Below are positions 12,085 to 22,079 of a DNA stretch of 64,000 bases, piece after piece. The stretch lies in the NCBI GenBank assembly GCA_028023455.1, contig JAQFVV010000205.1, positions 789,353 through 853,352 on the forward strand, written 5' to 3'. Positions within the stretch are counted from its first letter, which is position 1, and every line of letters starts with the position of its first letter. The notes beneath the pieces are model-generated. The model worked only from the letters and a program-made list of their open reading frames with translations. It was not told where the DNA came from and searched no databases. The DNA is from Epiperipatus broadwayi (taxonomy: Eukaryota; Onychophora; Udeonychophora; Euonychophora; Peripatidae). The translations under genes and the position numbers were made by a program.

Positions 12085-12640
12085 CGTTTGGCGCTACTTT
12101 ACTTTAATGGCAGCTGTCAGAATAGAAGCTGTCTCACAAAAAATGTATAAAAGAGATAAATAGATATTTCACCACCTAAGACTCATCTCAAATCAAAATC
12201 ATCTTCATAGTATTTAACTATCTCTGAATCAATGCATATGTTATGCAGTCACTACTCACCACAAACATTTTAAATCATTAGCATGTCTGGATCATAATTT
12301 GTGACATGAAATGTGATAGTGTGTTTCATGCATTAACCCGCCATGGAACAATGCATTAATATTAACTTTTATTTAAAATTGAGGGGAAATGTTGATGAAA
12401 CATTTGAAATGATTTAAACTGGGTATGGCAGTAAAATCATAAATAGAAGAAATATTTTCAAGTAATTTTAAGGAGAATATTAAACATAAGCTGTGAAGAT
12501 ATGAAACAACCTGACATATTTCATGTTGTAACTCATAATACAGATATGCTAGCCTTTTAAAAGTTTTGTGATGAAAGGCTAAACTATGACTATGCAATGT
12601 ATGCATTAATATAAAGATGGCGCTACAGGCAGTTAAGAAA
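12085..12640. repeat. Dispersed repeat, sister copy at 57.96-58.42 kb
   Basis: Shares several blocks with 57960-58420: GTCTGGAT...ACATGAAATGTGA near 12281-12318, then TTGTTGTAACTCAT-like text at 12525-12537, TTTTGTGATGAA at 12566-12577, and GCAGGCAGTT-type text near 12625-12635. The ends carry similar GGCGCTAC words in opposite orientation (12088-12095 and 12619-12626), which may be terminal inverted repeats. Family unknown. Confidence 0.5.
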
Positions 12641-12992
12641 GAGGACCAGTCATTTTTTACTGGACCACACTAGTCCTGAAGTTTAAAAAATAGCACACAC
12701 TAAATTCTTACACAACTAACTTTTTTGATAGGCTTCAATAGCTGGGCTAATTGTAGGTCTACATTGTAGGATACCATCATCCACATTCTCCCAATAAAAA
12801 ATAAAAGCAAGTGATATTGCATCTTTTAGAATATTTTTAAGATAGTCTTTATAACTAATGTAATTAAAACAGTATTTCAATTTATTTGTCTGTTAAGATT
12901 AAATTGGTTATAATGCAGAAAAATTGGGATGAATGATTTGAAAAAAGATACATGAAGATAAAGGAATTCAAAAAAGGCAACCTCAGTTTGAT

Positions 12993-13180
<188 letters not shown>

Positions 13181-13261
13181 TTTTGGTTATTTCTATAATC
13201 TAATAAGCAAAGTATATGTTTATCATAGGTTTTTACAAATATTGCATATTTATTATATAAT

Positions 13262-13972
13262 ATAGAGGATTTGAACACAGACTTTTAAGCTCTCTTCAGC
13301 TCTTCACTCTATCTTGCATAACCTATATACATGACCACACACATGTGAAAAAGATAAATGACCTCCAGTGTATGTATTTCATGCTGAACCAGTACTCATC
13401 AGTTGTTCCAAATCATCATCTCCCACACACATATATAACCAGTGCTTGATTTATATTAAGATAACAAATCTTCAAACTTTAACGGACAGACTTCAATCTA
13501 CTCCAACTCTTCATCCATCCATATCATTGAAAATCTGATGATAGATTGCTCAAATTCCCTGTTGATGCCAATATTATTGTCATGCCCATGTTGATCTTAA
13601 GTCACTCTGATCCCTCATGCATTGGACCTTATCCATTCAAATACAATAACATCCACATCAACAAGGGATTTGGGCATGCCATCATCAAATTTTCAACAGT
13701 AAGAATGACTGAAGAGTTGGAGGGTGGAATAGAATGAAGTCTGTCCATTAAAGTTTGAAGCTTTGCTATCTTAATATAAACGGAGTACTGATTATATGTG
13801 TGTGGCAGATAGTGATTTGGACCAAATGATGAGTGCTAGTTCATCATGAAATGCATATATTGGAGAGCATTTATCTTTTTTACATGTGTGCGGTCATGTG
13901 TATTACTGGTATGAGATAGAGTGGATAGCTGAAGAGAGTTTGAGAGTCGGGTTCAAATCCCCTATATTACAT
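13262..13972. repeat. R2 palindrome: two half-elements tail-out, tRNA-like ends
   Basis: The arms of about 260-350 bp mirror each other around about 13610. The outer end of each arm carries a tRNA-like B box reading outwards (GGTTCAAATCCCC at 13951-13963 on plus; TTTGAACACAGAC at 13270 on minus). About 40 bp inside lies an A-box-like TGGTATGAGATAGAGTGG. Each arm has the hammerhead-like R2 core. The right core at 13826-13851 is ATGATGA, a 15-base hairpin, GAAA. The left, minus strand about 13403-13380, is CTGATGA, hairpin, GAAA. Frames in this region, such as 13546-13737, are read-through of the repeat and not genes. Confidence 0.82.
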
Positions 13973-14155
13973 TCAAACTCCATGTATACGAATTATAACT
14001 TGTATTTCAAAAATATTATAATTATTATACAAAAGTAACTGATGTAATTTTATAATAAAATAATATACAATAATAAAGAAATAATATATATTAAAAGTAA
14101 TGAACAGAATACAAAACAAAATAAAAACAAATAAAAATCATAAATTGTAAACAAA

Positions 14156-14389
14156 TTAAAAATAGCGAATAGAATAAAAAATAAAAAATAATATTATATA
14201 TTTTAAATATATGAAAAATAGTTTTTTAGTTCTTTTTTTTAACAATTCCATACTTTTTATATTCAATATATAAAATGGTAATTTATTAAATATTCTTGGG
14301 ATATATAAATTTCTTAATCTACTTCCGTATTTATTTTTATTTGACATATAAAAAAACAAAAAAACAAAATTAATACTACTTACAAACAA
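14156..14389 (-). pseudogene. Possible LINE C-terminal remnant (different family)
   Basis: A short minus-strand frame contains RNLYIPRIFNKLPFYILN followed by SMELLKKRTKKLFF. This resembles the closing segment of CR1/Jockey-type LINE proteins (IPR..N.LP..I...S...LK..K). The RTE copy inserted immediately to its right at 14392/14393. Only this motif supports the call; AT-rich chance coding cannot be excluded. Confidence 0.35.
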
Positions 14390-14392
14390 GTA

Positions 14393-15021
14393 AAAATAAA
14401 AATATTTATAAAATATGAAAATAAAGATTGATTATGATGAGTTAGAAGAAGTTAACAATTACAAATATCTTGGTCAGATTATTAACACAGATGGAAACAT
14501 AATGGATGAAATTAATCATAGAATTAAACTTAGTTGGAGTGCTTTTGGTAGAAATAACTTGATACTAAAAGGAAATATACCTATGTGTTTGAAAAGAAAG
14601 GTTTTTAATAAATGTGTTTTACCAGTTCTTACTTATGGATCTGAGACTTGGACACTTAATAGAAGAGCAATACAGAGACTTCAGACCACTCAAAGAAGTA
14701 TGAAAAAATGTATATAAAAATGCAATATATGGGTAAAAGAACAAACAAGTGTTACTGACCTCATTAAAAAAATTAAAAGACTGAAGTGGAGTTGGGCTGG
14801 ATATATTGCTACAAGAAATGATAATAGATGGACAATTGAAATCTTAAACTGGATGCCAAGAGATTGTAAAAGACCCAGAAAGAGACCACATGTGAGATGG
14901 ATGGATGAAATAAGAAAATGTGCAGGAGTGATGTGTAGAAGAGAAGCTAAAGATCAGAGAAGATGGGTTGAACTTGGATAGACCATCCTGCAGTGGATTG
15001 ATAATGATTGATGATGATGAT
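14393..15021 (+). mobile_element. RTE-type LINE, 5'-truncated copy with 9-bp TSD
   Basis: Encodes the end of an RTE-clade reverse transcriptase. Frame 14415-14717 has NYKYLGQIINTDGN (RT thumb region), then VLPVLTYGSETWTLNRRAIQRLQTTQ. After a frame break the text continues with LKWSWAGYIA, RPRKRPHVRWMDEIRKCAGVM and a 3' end of GATTGATGATGATGATAA. Short trinucleotide tails are typical of RTE elements. Flanking AAACAAGTA at 14384-14392 and 15022-15030 is a 9-bp target-site duplication, which fixes both ends. Endonuclease and most of the RT are missing through 5' truncation. Confidence 0.92.
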
Positions 15022-15709
15022 AAACAAGTATGGCCATTCTAACACTAAGAAAAGAAAGAAAAAGAGAGAGAGAGAGAGTGAAGAAAAATGCTTTAGAAAT
15101 GAGTTTTGCAACGACTATAAAAACCTGTCTAAGAAACATAAATATAACCACATATAAAATATATTGTTCATTTTTTTTATGTATTTAATATATTGCAATG
15201 CCATCTTTTAATTTCTTCAGCAAACTTTTTTTTCTGAAATACTTCACCACTTTACCTAATTTCCAGAACTAAGACTTGTTTTGAACTCCCGAACAATAAA
15301 GCCATACGGTTAATGTGAAATATAGTCTTCCAAATATTAAAGTTGCGGTTAACAGGAAATTATTTTTTTCTATTTCGGTTTTAATTTTAATTAAAAATTA
15401 AATTTTAGTTTAATCAGTTGCATTAATCACATATAGTTAATGAGTTGTCAAATTAGATAAAAACAATTGCAGGGGTTTCAAATATAATTGAATGGAGGGG
15501 GGGTCAAGTAATTCGAAATTCAGAAGTGATAGACAGTGCTTTGATCAAAGATCTAAATTAGCTCTCTAATTTGTTACTCTTTCATTGAATTAATGGTCGC
15601 AAGGCTTTCCTTCGAAGATACTAAAAAGCCTATACTTATTTATTTGTTTATATAAAATATCTTACAAAGAAGATTTGAAATCCAGGCATTCTTTTATACC
15701 TGGAGCTTA

Positions 15710-16045
15710 ATTGTAAATAATATTGGCATCAGCATAGGATTTTGGGCTTTCCATCATCAGATTTTTTAATGATATGGATGGTTGAAGAATTGGAGATTGG
15801 AGTAGATTGAAGCCTGTCCATTAAAGTATGAAAATTTGCTATCTTGTTATAACTGAGCACTGATTATATATGTGTGTAGAGATGATAATCTGGACCAACT
15901 GATGAGTGCTGGTTCAGCACAAAATACATATATTGGTGATTATTTATCTTTTCTACATGTGTGTGGTCAGGTGCATCAATGGTATGGGATAGTGTGGATA
16001 ATTGAAGGGTGCTTGAAAGTCTGGGTTCAAATCCCCTATACTTAC
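15710..16045 (+). repeat. R2 half-element with near-complete hammerhead-like core
   Basis: A single R2 half. Core on plus: stem III strand 15866-15875, CTGATGA 15899-15905, stem II GTGCT/AGCAC around a GGTTC loop (15906-15920), AAAA at 15921-15924 (GAAA with G12 changed to A, as expected from CpG decay), then the other stem III strand to 15933. It ends with an A-box-like TGGTATGGGATAG (15981-15993) and a B box GGTTCAAATCCCC (16023-16035). The two overlapping short frames here on opposite strands are repeat read-through. Confidence 0.8.
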
Positions 16046-16125
16046 AAAGAAGATCAAGAATATTAAGCAAATTTTAAATTACTCTTTGCCTTGTATGATT
16101 TAATGAGAAGATAGTACTGCAGACC

Positions 16126-16162
16126 CAAGAATAAGTCGCTACCCAAGAATAAGTCGCTGCTA
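16126..16162 (+). repeat. Tandem duplication of 18 bp
   Basis: ACCCAAGAATAAGTCGCT (first copy with GA at its start) occurs twice in a row at about 16126-16161. Confidence 0.8.
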
Positions 16163-16739
16163 TTATATGTCAGAAAAATAAAATTGTATATCTGAAGATA
16201 TTATTATTTCTCTATCTCTCAGTGCAATTAATTTTCTCTATTGAAAGTTATGTTTACTTTTAGTAAAATATTACTATTAAATGATCGATTGGTTTTATTT
16301 ATTTCAATTAAAACTTTTTATTTCGATGACTGGTTTACGTTTATAAAACAAAATCAAAACAAATATGATTTTATATTGATAGAAGAAAATATTAAAATAA
16401 TTGATATTATTAACTGATGTGAAAGAATTTGTGAATTCAAATGAAAGGCTGGCCTTAGGTCTTAATATAGAAAGCAGAATTGCGTTGCAAATTGGATTTT
16501 TCCATAATATACTTATGAGGGAGCTGAAAGATAAAATTATGTAATATTTTTTTGGAAACATTTCTGTATACAAATGTAATATTTACTAAGGCTGTAACCT
16601 CAAGAATGGGCGTGTAAAAATGAGATAGTAGAGACCTCTACAGGTCTTAACCACAAGCCTACGTTTGGGAAGAATGTATTAAATAACCACCTTTGAAAGA
16701 TAACCTCCACACATTCTTTTGAAAACTATGAATTACAAT

Positions 16740-17190
16740 AAAAGACAATTGACTCCCAAGATACATTTTGTACAGAACTAGCACTCATCATCTGGCTCAC
16801 GTTATCACCTCTCACATGTATTTTTATCACATGTACACAGTGTGGTTAATTAAATATGTTTATAAAAGATATTGCCTATGGGAAAGAGAAGTATGTGTGT
16901 TTAATTAAAAAATTAGATATATTAATCTTTGTTGTTTAAAATTTATATCTGGGCTACAGACAATCTCTAGTTTAATAAATGATTAATGATAATCATTACT
17001 GCATTTCTCTAGAGTGGATGGTGCCAAAGTTGTGGGTACAGTAAGTTTGACACTTGTAATTCAAAATGTAATCATTTACTATTAAATACTGCATATATGT
17101 TTAAGATATTTATAGAAATAGTGATCTCGTCCAACTGATAAGTGCTGTTTTAGCATGAAATGCATCCTGGGGATCAATTGTTTTTTATTG
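16740..17190. repeat. Decayed R2 core fragments, opposite orientations
   Basis: Minus strand 16765-16860 holds GATGATGAGTGCTAG and the CACATG flank of R2. Plus strand 17105-17190 holds CTGATAAGTGCTG...TAGCATGAAATGC. They are the relics of another inverted R2 pair whose centre is now unrelated sequence. The second core has CTGATAA instead of CTGATGA. Confidence 0.6.
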
Positions 17191-17782
17191 TATCTTTATT
17201 TATATGTTTTCAAAAGAATTTGAGAGTGTGTGTATGTTATTTGATACATTAATAAAAGACATTACACGTGGGAAAGAGAAATGAGAACAACTCCATGTGT
17301 GTGTGCTTAATTTAAAACATCATATTAATCTTTATTCGTTAGTTTTTATCAATGCAACATATGGCCATTACTTTTCTAAAATAAAAATAACAGAAATTTC
17401 CATGACTTGACATATATATATATATATTTTAAATTAAACAGCTCAATGTATATGTAAACAAAAGAAGTAAATCACTCTCCACCCAGGTTATATACATTGA
17501 ACTATGTTTAACTTAAACTTTATATAATGAGTTATTTAATTGTTACAATCAAGGTCTCCAGTCTTGCATAATTGATTATGATTTTAATAACTTTAATGCC
17601 ATATTTCATCTGGCTAATAAATTATTTTCATTCTGAATTACCAATAATGGTAACAAAGTTACGTTTATAATCAGAATTCCAAGAATAGGTGGATCCATTC
17701 TATTTTTCATTCTTTGTTCAACATCTAGGGGCTAGGGTGATTTATTCTTTATATATATATAAGTAAATAACTCAGATTATAT

Positions 17783-18024
17783 ATAACTGAACAGGAAGTA
17801 ACTGAAGTCTCCAGTGAGTTATATCATGTTTGCAATCTTATCACAACCATCAGTCCAGAAATCAGACCAACCGCTCAGACCATAGATACATTAAAACATA
17901 CACTTTGTTAAGCAATTATGTTCTAATGTATCTATAGTCTGAGAGGTTAAGCTGGATAGTTGTGATAGGATTGCAAACATGGTATAACTCATTTGAAACT
18001 TGTTATTTCCTGTTCAGTTACAAT
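17783..18024. repeat. Palindrome, ~105-bp arms, unclassified
   Basis: The left arm 17787-17905 and right arm 17908-18022 match as reverse complements: TAACTGAACAGGAA, ATGTTTGCAATC, ATAGATACATTA with their complements. The right end is followed by (TA)n. A fragment of the same family may lie at 51165-51250 (ATCACAACCATACATCAG). Confidence 0.85.
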
Positions 18025-18039
18025 TATATATATATATAT

Positions 18040-18140
18040 ATATAATTCCACCTTTATTGTTAAAAGAAGGTTGCCTTGACAACAGGTTGACATTATTTTG
18101 ATTGATATTGGAATTGTCTGGTTTTTAATTATATGCAATT
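18040..18140. repeat. Dispersed repeat sharing a GTTGCCTTGACAAC block
   Basis: Matches the reverse complement of 59745-59845: TTATTGTTAAAAG, GGTTGCCTTGACAACA and TTGATATTGGAATTGTC are all shared, and both copies sit next to (TA)n. A shorter relative is at 57525-57605 (GTTGCCATGACAACAG). Family unknown. Confidence 0.7.
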
Positions 18141-18439
18141 ATATATGTACAATTGTAATAGGGTTTTATGGTATAATAATTATATCTGCTGAGCCATGAT
18201 TTGGAGTTAGTGTTTAAGTGAAACTTGGACATATTATGCATGGAGAGCTTTTAAGTGAATTTAGAATTTTTTTCTAAGATGAAATTTACAGCCATCTAAT
18301 TGTTGGGTGGATAAAAGATCTTTTAATTGATCTTAGCTAGTAATAAAATAAAGGAAAATCCTAAAAGTTTTTACCCAACAGAAATTGACTACCTACATGT
18401 GAGATGACTTTGTTTTTATCTTTTCTCTGTTAGAGAAGT

Positions 18440-18560
18440 CATTATTATGTTATGGGCATATCTAATACTACACTATCCATATCTTCATTTCCAGTTACGA
18501 GCTTCATCAATGAGAGTCTTGGATCTGGAGCTAGTGCACTTAGTTTCTGAACTTAATGAA
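18440..18560 (-). repeat. Decayed R1 fragment, hammerhead core lost
   Basis: On the minus strand the R1 stem I strand (ATCCAAGACTCTCA) is followed by TTGATGA and a shortened stem II. The GAAA then runs directly into unrelated sequence, so the cleavage site is missing. The short frame over it has no support as a gene. Confidence 0.55.
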
Positions 18561-19680
18561 TCTTCTATTCAGAGGTCATTTTCAACTCTTTTTGGTACTT
18601 ATGTATTTTTCTGTCTTCCATGTTTGGCAGCTGTTTTTTAATTATAAAGTTTCAGGGGCCTACAATAAATATTTAAAACAAAATGGCTGACTAGAAGCGA
18701 TCATATTTAATATTTATATATATTTTTATTTCTAAAAACAAATTTCTGCAAAAATTAATTATAATACTTCCACTGTGTTTATTATTACTTTTCGTATTAA
18801 GTCAACTTATTAATATAAAAATAAAAAATATATAAAAAATGTAAACTGTCATATTGTACCCATTAACACAGCCTTTTCAGGAGGGCAGATTTCCGTACCT
18901 TTGGAGATACTCCACTGCATGATGTTTTCTCAAAGGAAGATCCCCAAATTTTCACCATTTTGTCAAAATGTTAGCGACAAAAAAAAGTTGCTGAATTTAA
19001 ACAAAGTATGACAAAATTTACATGTTATAATATAAATAAAACAAAAAGTGAAACAAATCTCTGAATGGAATTTATAATCGATTTGTTTATTTTTTTAAAC
19101 TTAACAACTAATATATATTCAATTTATTAATTTTTCTAAACTTAACATATTCGCTAAAATAAATTTGAAAAAAAAAACCCCATGAACAAATTCTTGTAAG
19201 CCCTTAAACTGAATAATTAAAAAAAATAGTTGCCAAGCTTGGTAGACAGGAGAATACATAAGTATCCTCTTTTTTTATCGTCTACTATCAGTCTGAAATT
19301 CAAAAACATCCTAAGGTTTAGAATCTAGATTAATCTGCTTGCATACTTATATAATTGCATACTTATATAGTTCAGTATCTATATATTTTGCTGTTCTAAG
19401 GTTTTATGACAACTTAAAGTACCAAAGAATAGTATATAAAAACAAAAAATAGATAAAAATCTCCGGCTTATACAATACTTTATAGGGGAAACCTCCATTT
19501 ATTCTATATCATTGCTGCCATCTATTGCAAATTTAAATAATTATGCTAAAAAGTTAGATTGGATTCATAATATTGATGTTTTTCAATTTTAGGCTGTTAA
19601 TTTGATAATAAAAAAAGTTAAGAGATGGATTCTGAACGGAAAGTGCCTCAAATTCAAAAAATTCAGCTGCACTAAATTTA
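18561..19680. other. Non-coding stretch, no recognised gene
   Basis: AT-rich DNA with long T and A runs. The block 18870-18965 is slightly richer in G+C but shows no reading frame of useful length or known motif. Confidence 0.5.
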
Positions 19681-19684
19681 GTTC

Positions 19685-19830
19685 AAGCTCCTCAATGATA
19701 AAGATCGTAAACCAGATTCTAGTTTGAGGATATATACAGGATAGCATAAGATATGGATTTATTAGGCATTAACCTCTACTGAAGCTTACAAATGGTGGCA
19801 GCAACAAAATAGAAGTTTTCTACTATGGAT
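19685..19830 (+). repeat. Highly diverged R1 fragment
   Basis: GCTCCTCAATGATAAAGATCG aligns with the R1 stem I plus core, followed by diverged R1 downstream text (ATTAGGCATTAACCTCTACTG). The core is destroyed. Confidence 0.45.
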
Positions 19831-20149
19831 CATAAAATATGTGAGAGGTGAGGGGGGGTCAGCATATTAATATCCTTTGATCAACATAAATTTTTCTGAA
19901 AACTTTTACTGTTTGGCTGAGAATAATTTGATTATTTATTAACTAACCATTGAATAGTTAGATGGTTTAAATCAGATATCACTCAACTATTTTGCACCTG
20001 ACCTTGATGGATGAAGTAGACACCACCTTCCTTTTGTTATTGCAATATCACATGAAGTTTTTTTAATTAGCACATTTTTCATATGCCTTCAGTTCAGTTG
20101 TTATGCCTCACATGGTTTCATGCAAAATTAAGTTTTTTGGATTGATTTT

Positions 20150-20560
20150 CAGTTCTGGTGCTTAAAGTCCATATGAACTTCCAAGTAATAAAGCCACTCA
20201 CTTATTTTATCTTTAGAAACTAATGTATGTATTTAGCTGGCTAATGTTTTAACTGAATAAGATTCTCAAGTACCTAGAATATTTGGAGAAATTATAGAAC
20301 GTTTTATGTTCTTCCTCTGGGTTTGTACTTCAAGAGAAAAAATATCCATTGTTTTCTTCTATGAATACAGCTCTTGACAAATAAATTTATTTAGTTATTT
20401 ATATAGTTCCTACCCATAGTTTATATTATTTACTTGTTAAGAACAGTCAGTGTTGACCTGTGTCAGTTATCAGTGTTAGAGGGTCCGGCTCTGGAATATA
20501 GTGTTAGGATTGATTCTAAGTATTTACGAACTCTCGAGCAACAAGCCCATTTGAATATAT
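20150..20560 (+). repeat. Two decayed SINE 3'-end fragments
   Basis: The blocks at 20155-20215 (GGTGCTTAAAGTCC...AACTTCCAAGTAATAAAGCCA) and 20465-20555 (GGGTCCGGCTCTGG... ACGAACTCTCGAGCAACAAGCCC) share a 3' domain with 42220-42275 and 15265-15310. The domain reads roughly CTTAAA...ATGAACTC-GAGCAATAAAGCCATT, here taken as the tail of the tRNA-derived SINE family seen at 42-44 kb. Confidence 0.5.
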
Positions 20561-20819
20561 TAGCATTAAAAGATAAAAAAATTAATCTGGATTAAATTCT
20601 TTTATATCTAATTGTAGTGAAGACAAAATCTCTGCTTTCAGGATCATATTGATACATCCATTCACATCAGTATCCAGTGATCCTTGCACATGGATCTCCT
20701 AAGTTTTGAATTGTCCATAGATTATGAAACCTTGCATAAAAGAAAATCATTGAACAGACAAATGATAGTCTCAATTATGGAGATAATGCAAATTCCTGGT
20801 ATTAGGTATGTGTGAAGTC

Positions 20820-21650
20820 ATTTTCTACAATTTATATTATGAGAGTAAGTCACACTCTGATTGTAGAATTTATTTTAATCAACTTCAGAAAAGCCATACT
20901 TCATTTTTCAATATATTTTTCCTGCTTTTCATTACACTTTGTCTATCTATTAACAAGCTTTCATATTCTCTCATTAAAAAATGTTTTACACCAAACTGCA
21001 AGCTATGAGGGCACATTTTTTCACCTCTTTATCAGATGTGAAACATCCATTTATTTTCAGGCTCACAGTAATGAATCCATATCTCATCACCAGCAATGAT
21101 TTTTTTTAAAAGAAACTTTCACCTTCCTTAGAATATCAGTCCAAATTTTTTTTGGAAGATATCCAAATGCTTGTGCTCTTCTTTGAGTTGTTTTGACACC
21201 AATCTTGATTACATTTTTTGACACCCCAAATATGGCAGGATTATTACATAGGCAAAACCATGGCTGATTTGCCATTTAATTTACCATCATTCATCTATCC
21301 AAAAGAATCAATTCACATGCACACTCAATGTTATCATCAGTTGTGGTTGTGGGTGGGTGTCCAGTTCCAGTTGACACATGTGGTCTTCCTTAAATTTCTT
21401 TATTCATTTATACACACTTCTTCATGATCAACTCCCCATATTGCACTCAATGTCTTCAATAAATATTGAAACCGGACACATCCTCAAACCACAAAAAATG
21501 AAACACTGATATATGCTGGGCTTTTTTCTGCAAGTTTCAAGTGAATTAGCCACTGTTTTACACAACACAGACACATTTAAACAGTCATAACATCTTCAAA
21601 ATTGCACAATTCTGACTGGGGAGATAGCAACTTTATAGCAAAAGTGTTGA
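20820..21650 (-). pseudogene. mariner-family transposase remnant
   Basis: Read on the minus strand, 21390-21290 gives GRPHVSTGTGHP...TTDDNIECACELILLDR. This matches the N-terminal linker of mariner transposases (GRP-STS-TDDNIE--RELI--DR). Further on, 21101-21039 gives IIAGDEIWIHYCEPENKWMF, the block around the first catalytic Asp (consensus TGDE.WI.YY.PE.K). Stops and frameshifts separate the blocks. The region with the second and third catalytic acids is missing or unrecognisable, and no terminal inverted repeats were identified. Known mariners are about 1.3 kb, so this copy is truncated. It abuts the R1 copy at 21680. The short frames here are pieces of this pseudogene or shadows. Confidence 0.85.
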
Positions 21651-21681
21651 AAAGTCAATGCAGCCAAAAGAAATTTTAACC

Positions 21682-22075
21682 ATCAAAACATCACATGATC
21701 ACAATTTCATATGCTTACATATGCTGTTAATAAGAGTACTAAACTCTCCATAAAGTAGTTCAGATCTCTATGACTATACAAGCAAATGGGTGTGGGTTGG
21801 AAATATTATGATGTTTTCATCTCGAGCTCCTAGCTTTATAGTTAAACAAATAGATACAATGTGGCTTCTGGAGGGTTTCATTAGATCATAAGGTCTAGGT
21901 ACAGTGCTCGCAAATCCAAGACTCCTTACTGATGAAAACCACAAGCTAGAAACTAGTCTGCGGATGTTGGATGAGTAGGCCCTAGATAGGGATCTTATGC
22001 ACAAACCTTCCTGCATCTATTGACTACAAAGGCTTGCACATGGTGGCACTACTATATGGAGAATTGGGTACTATT
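21682..22075 (+). repeat. R1 copy with the most complete hammerhead core
   Basis: Starts with a short reverse arm (21682-21757: ACATCACATGATCACAATTTC, CTTACATATGCTGTTAATAAG) and switches at about 21757 to the forward half, so its ends are inverted. Hammerhead on plus 21914-21972: outer stem I ATCCAA/TTGGAT, inner stem I, CTGATGA 21929-21935, stem II region, GAAA 21949-21952, minimal stem III C-TA-G, U at 21957 and C17 at 21958; predicted cleavage is 21958/21959. All invariant core bases are present. Stem II pairs poorly (A.A closing pair, one A.C), and inner stem I has one mismatch. Confidence 0.82.
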
Positions 22076-22079
22076 ATTA

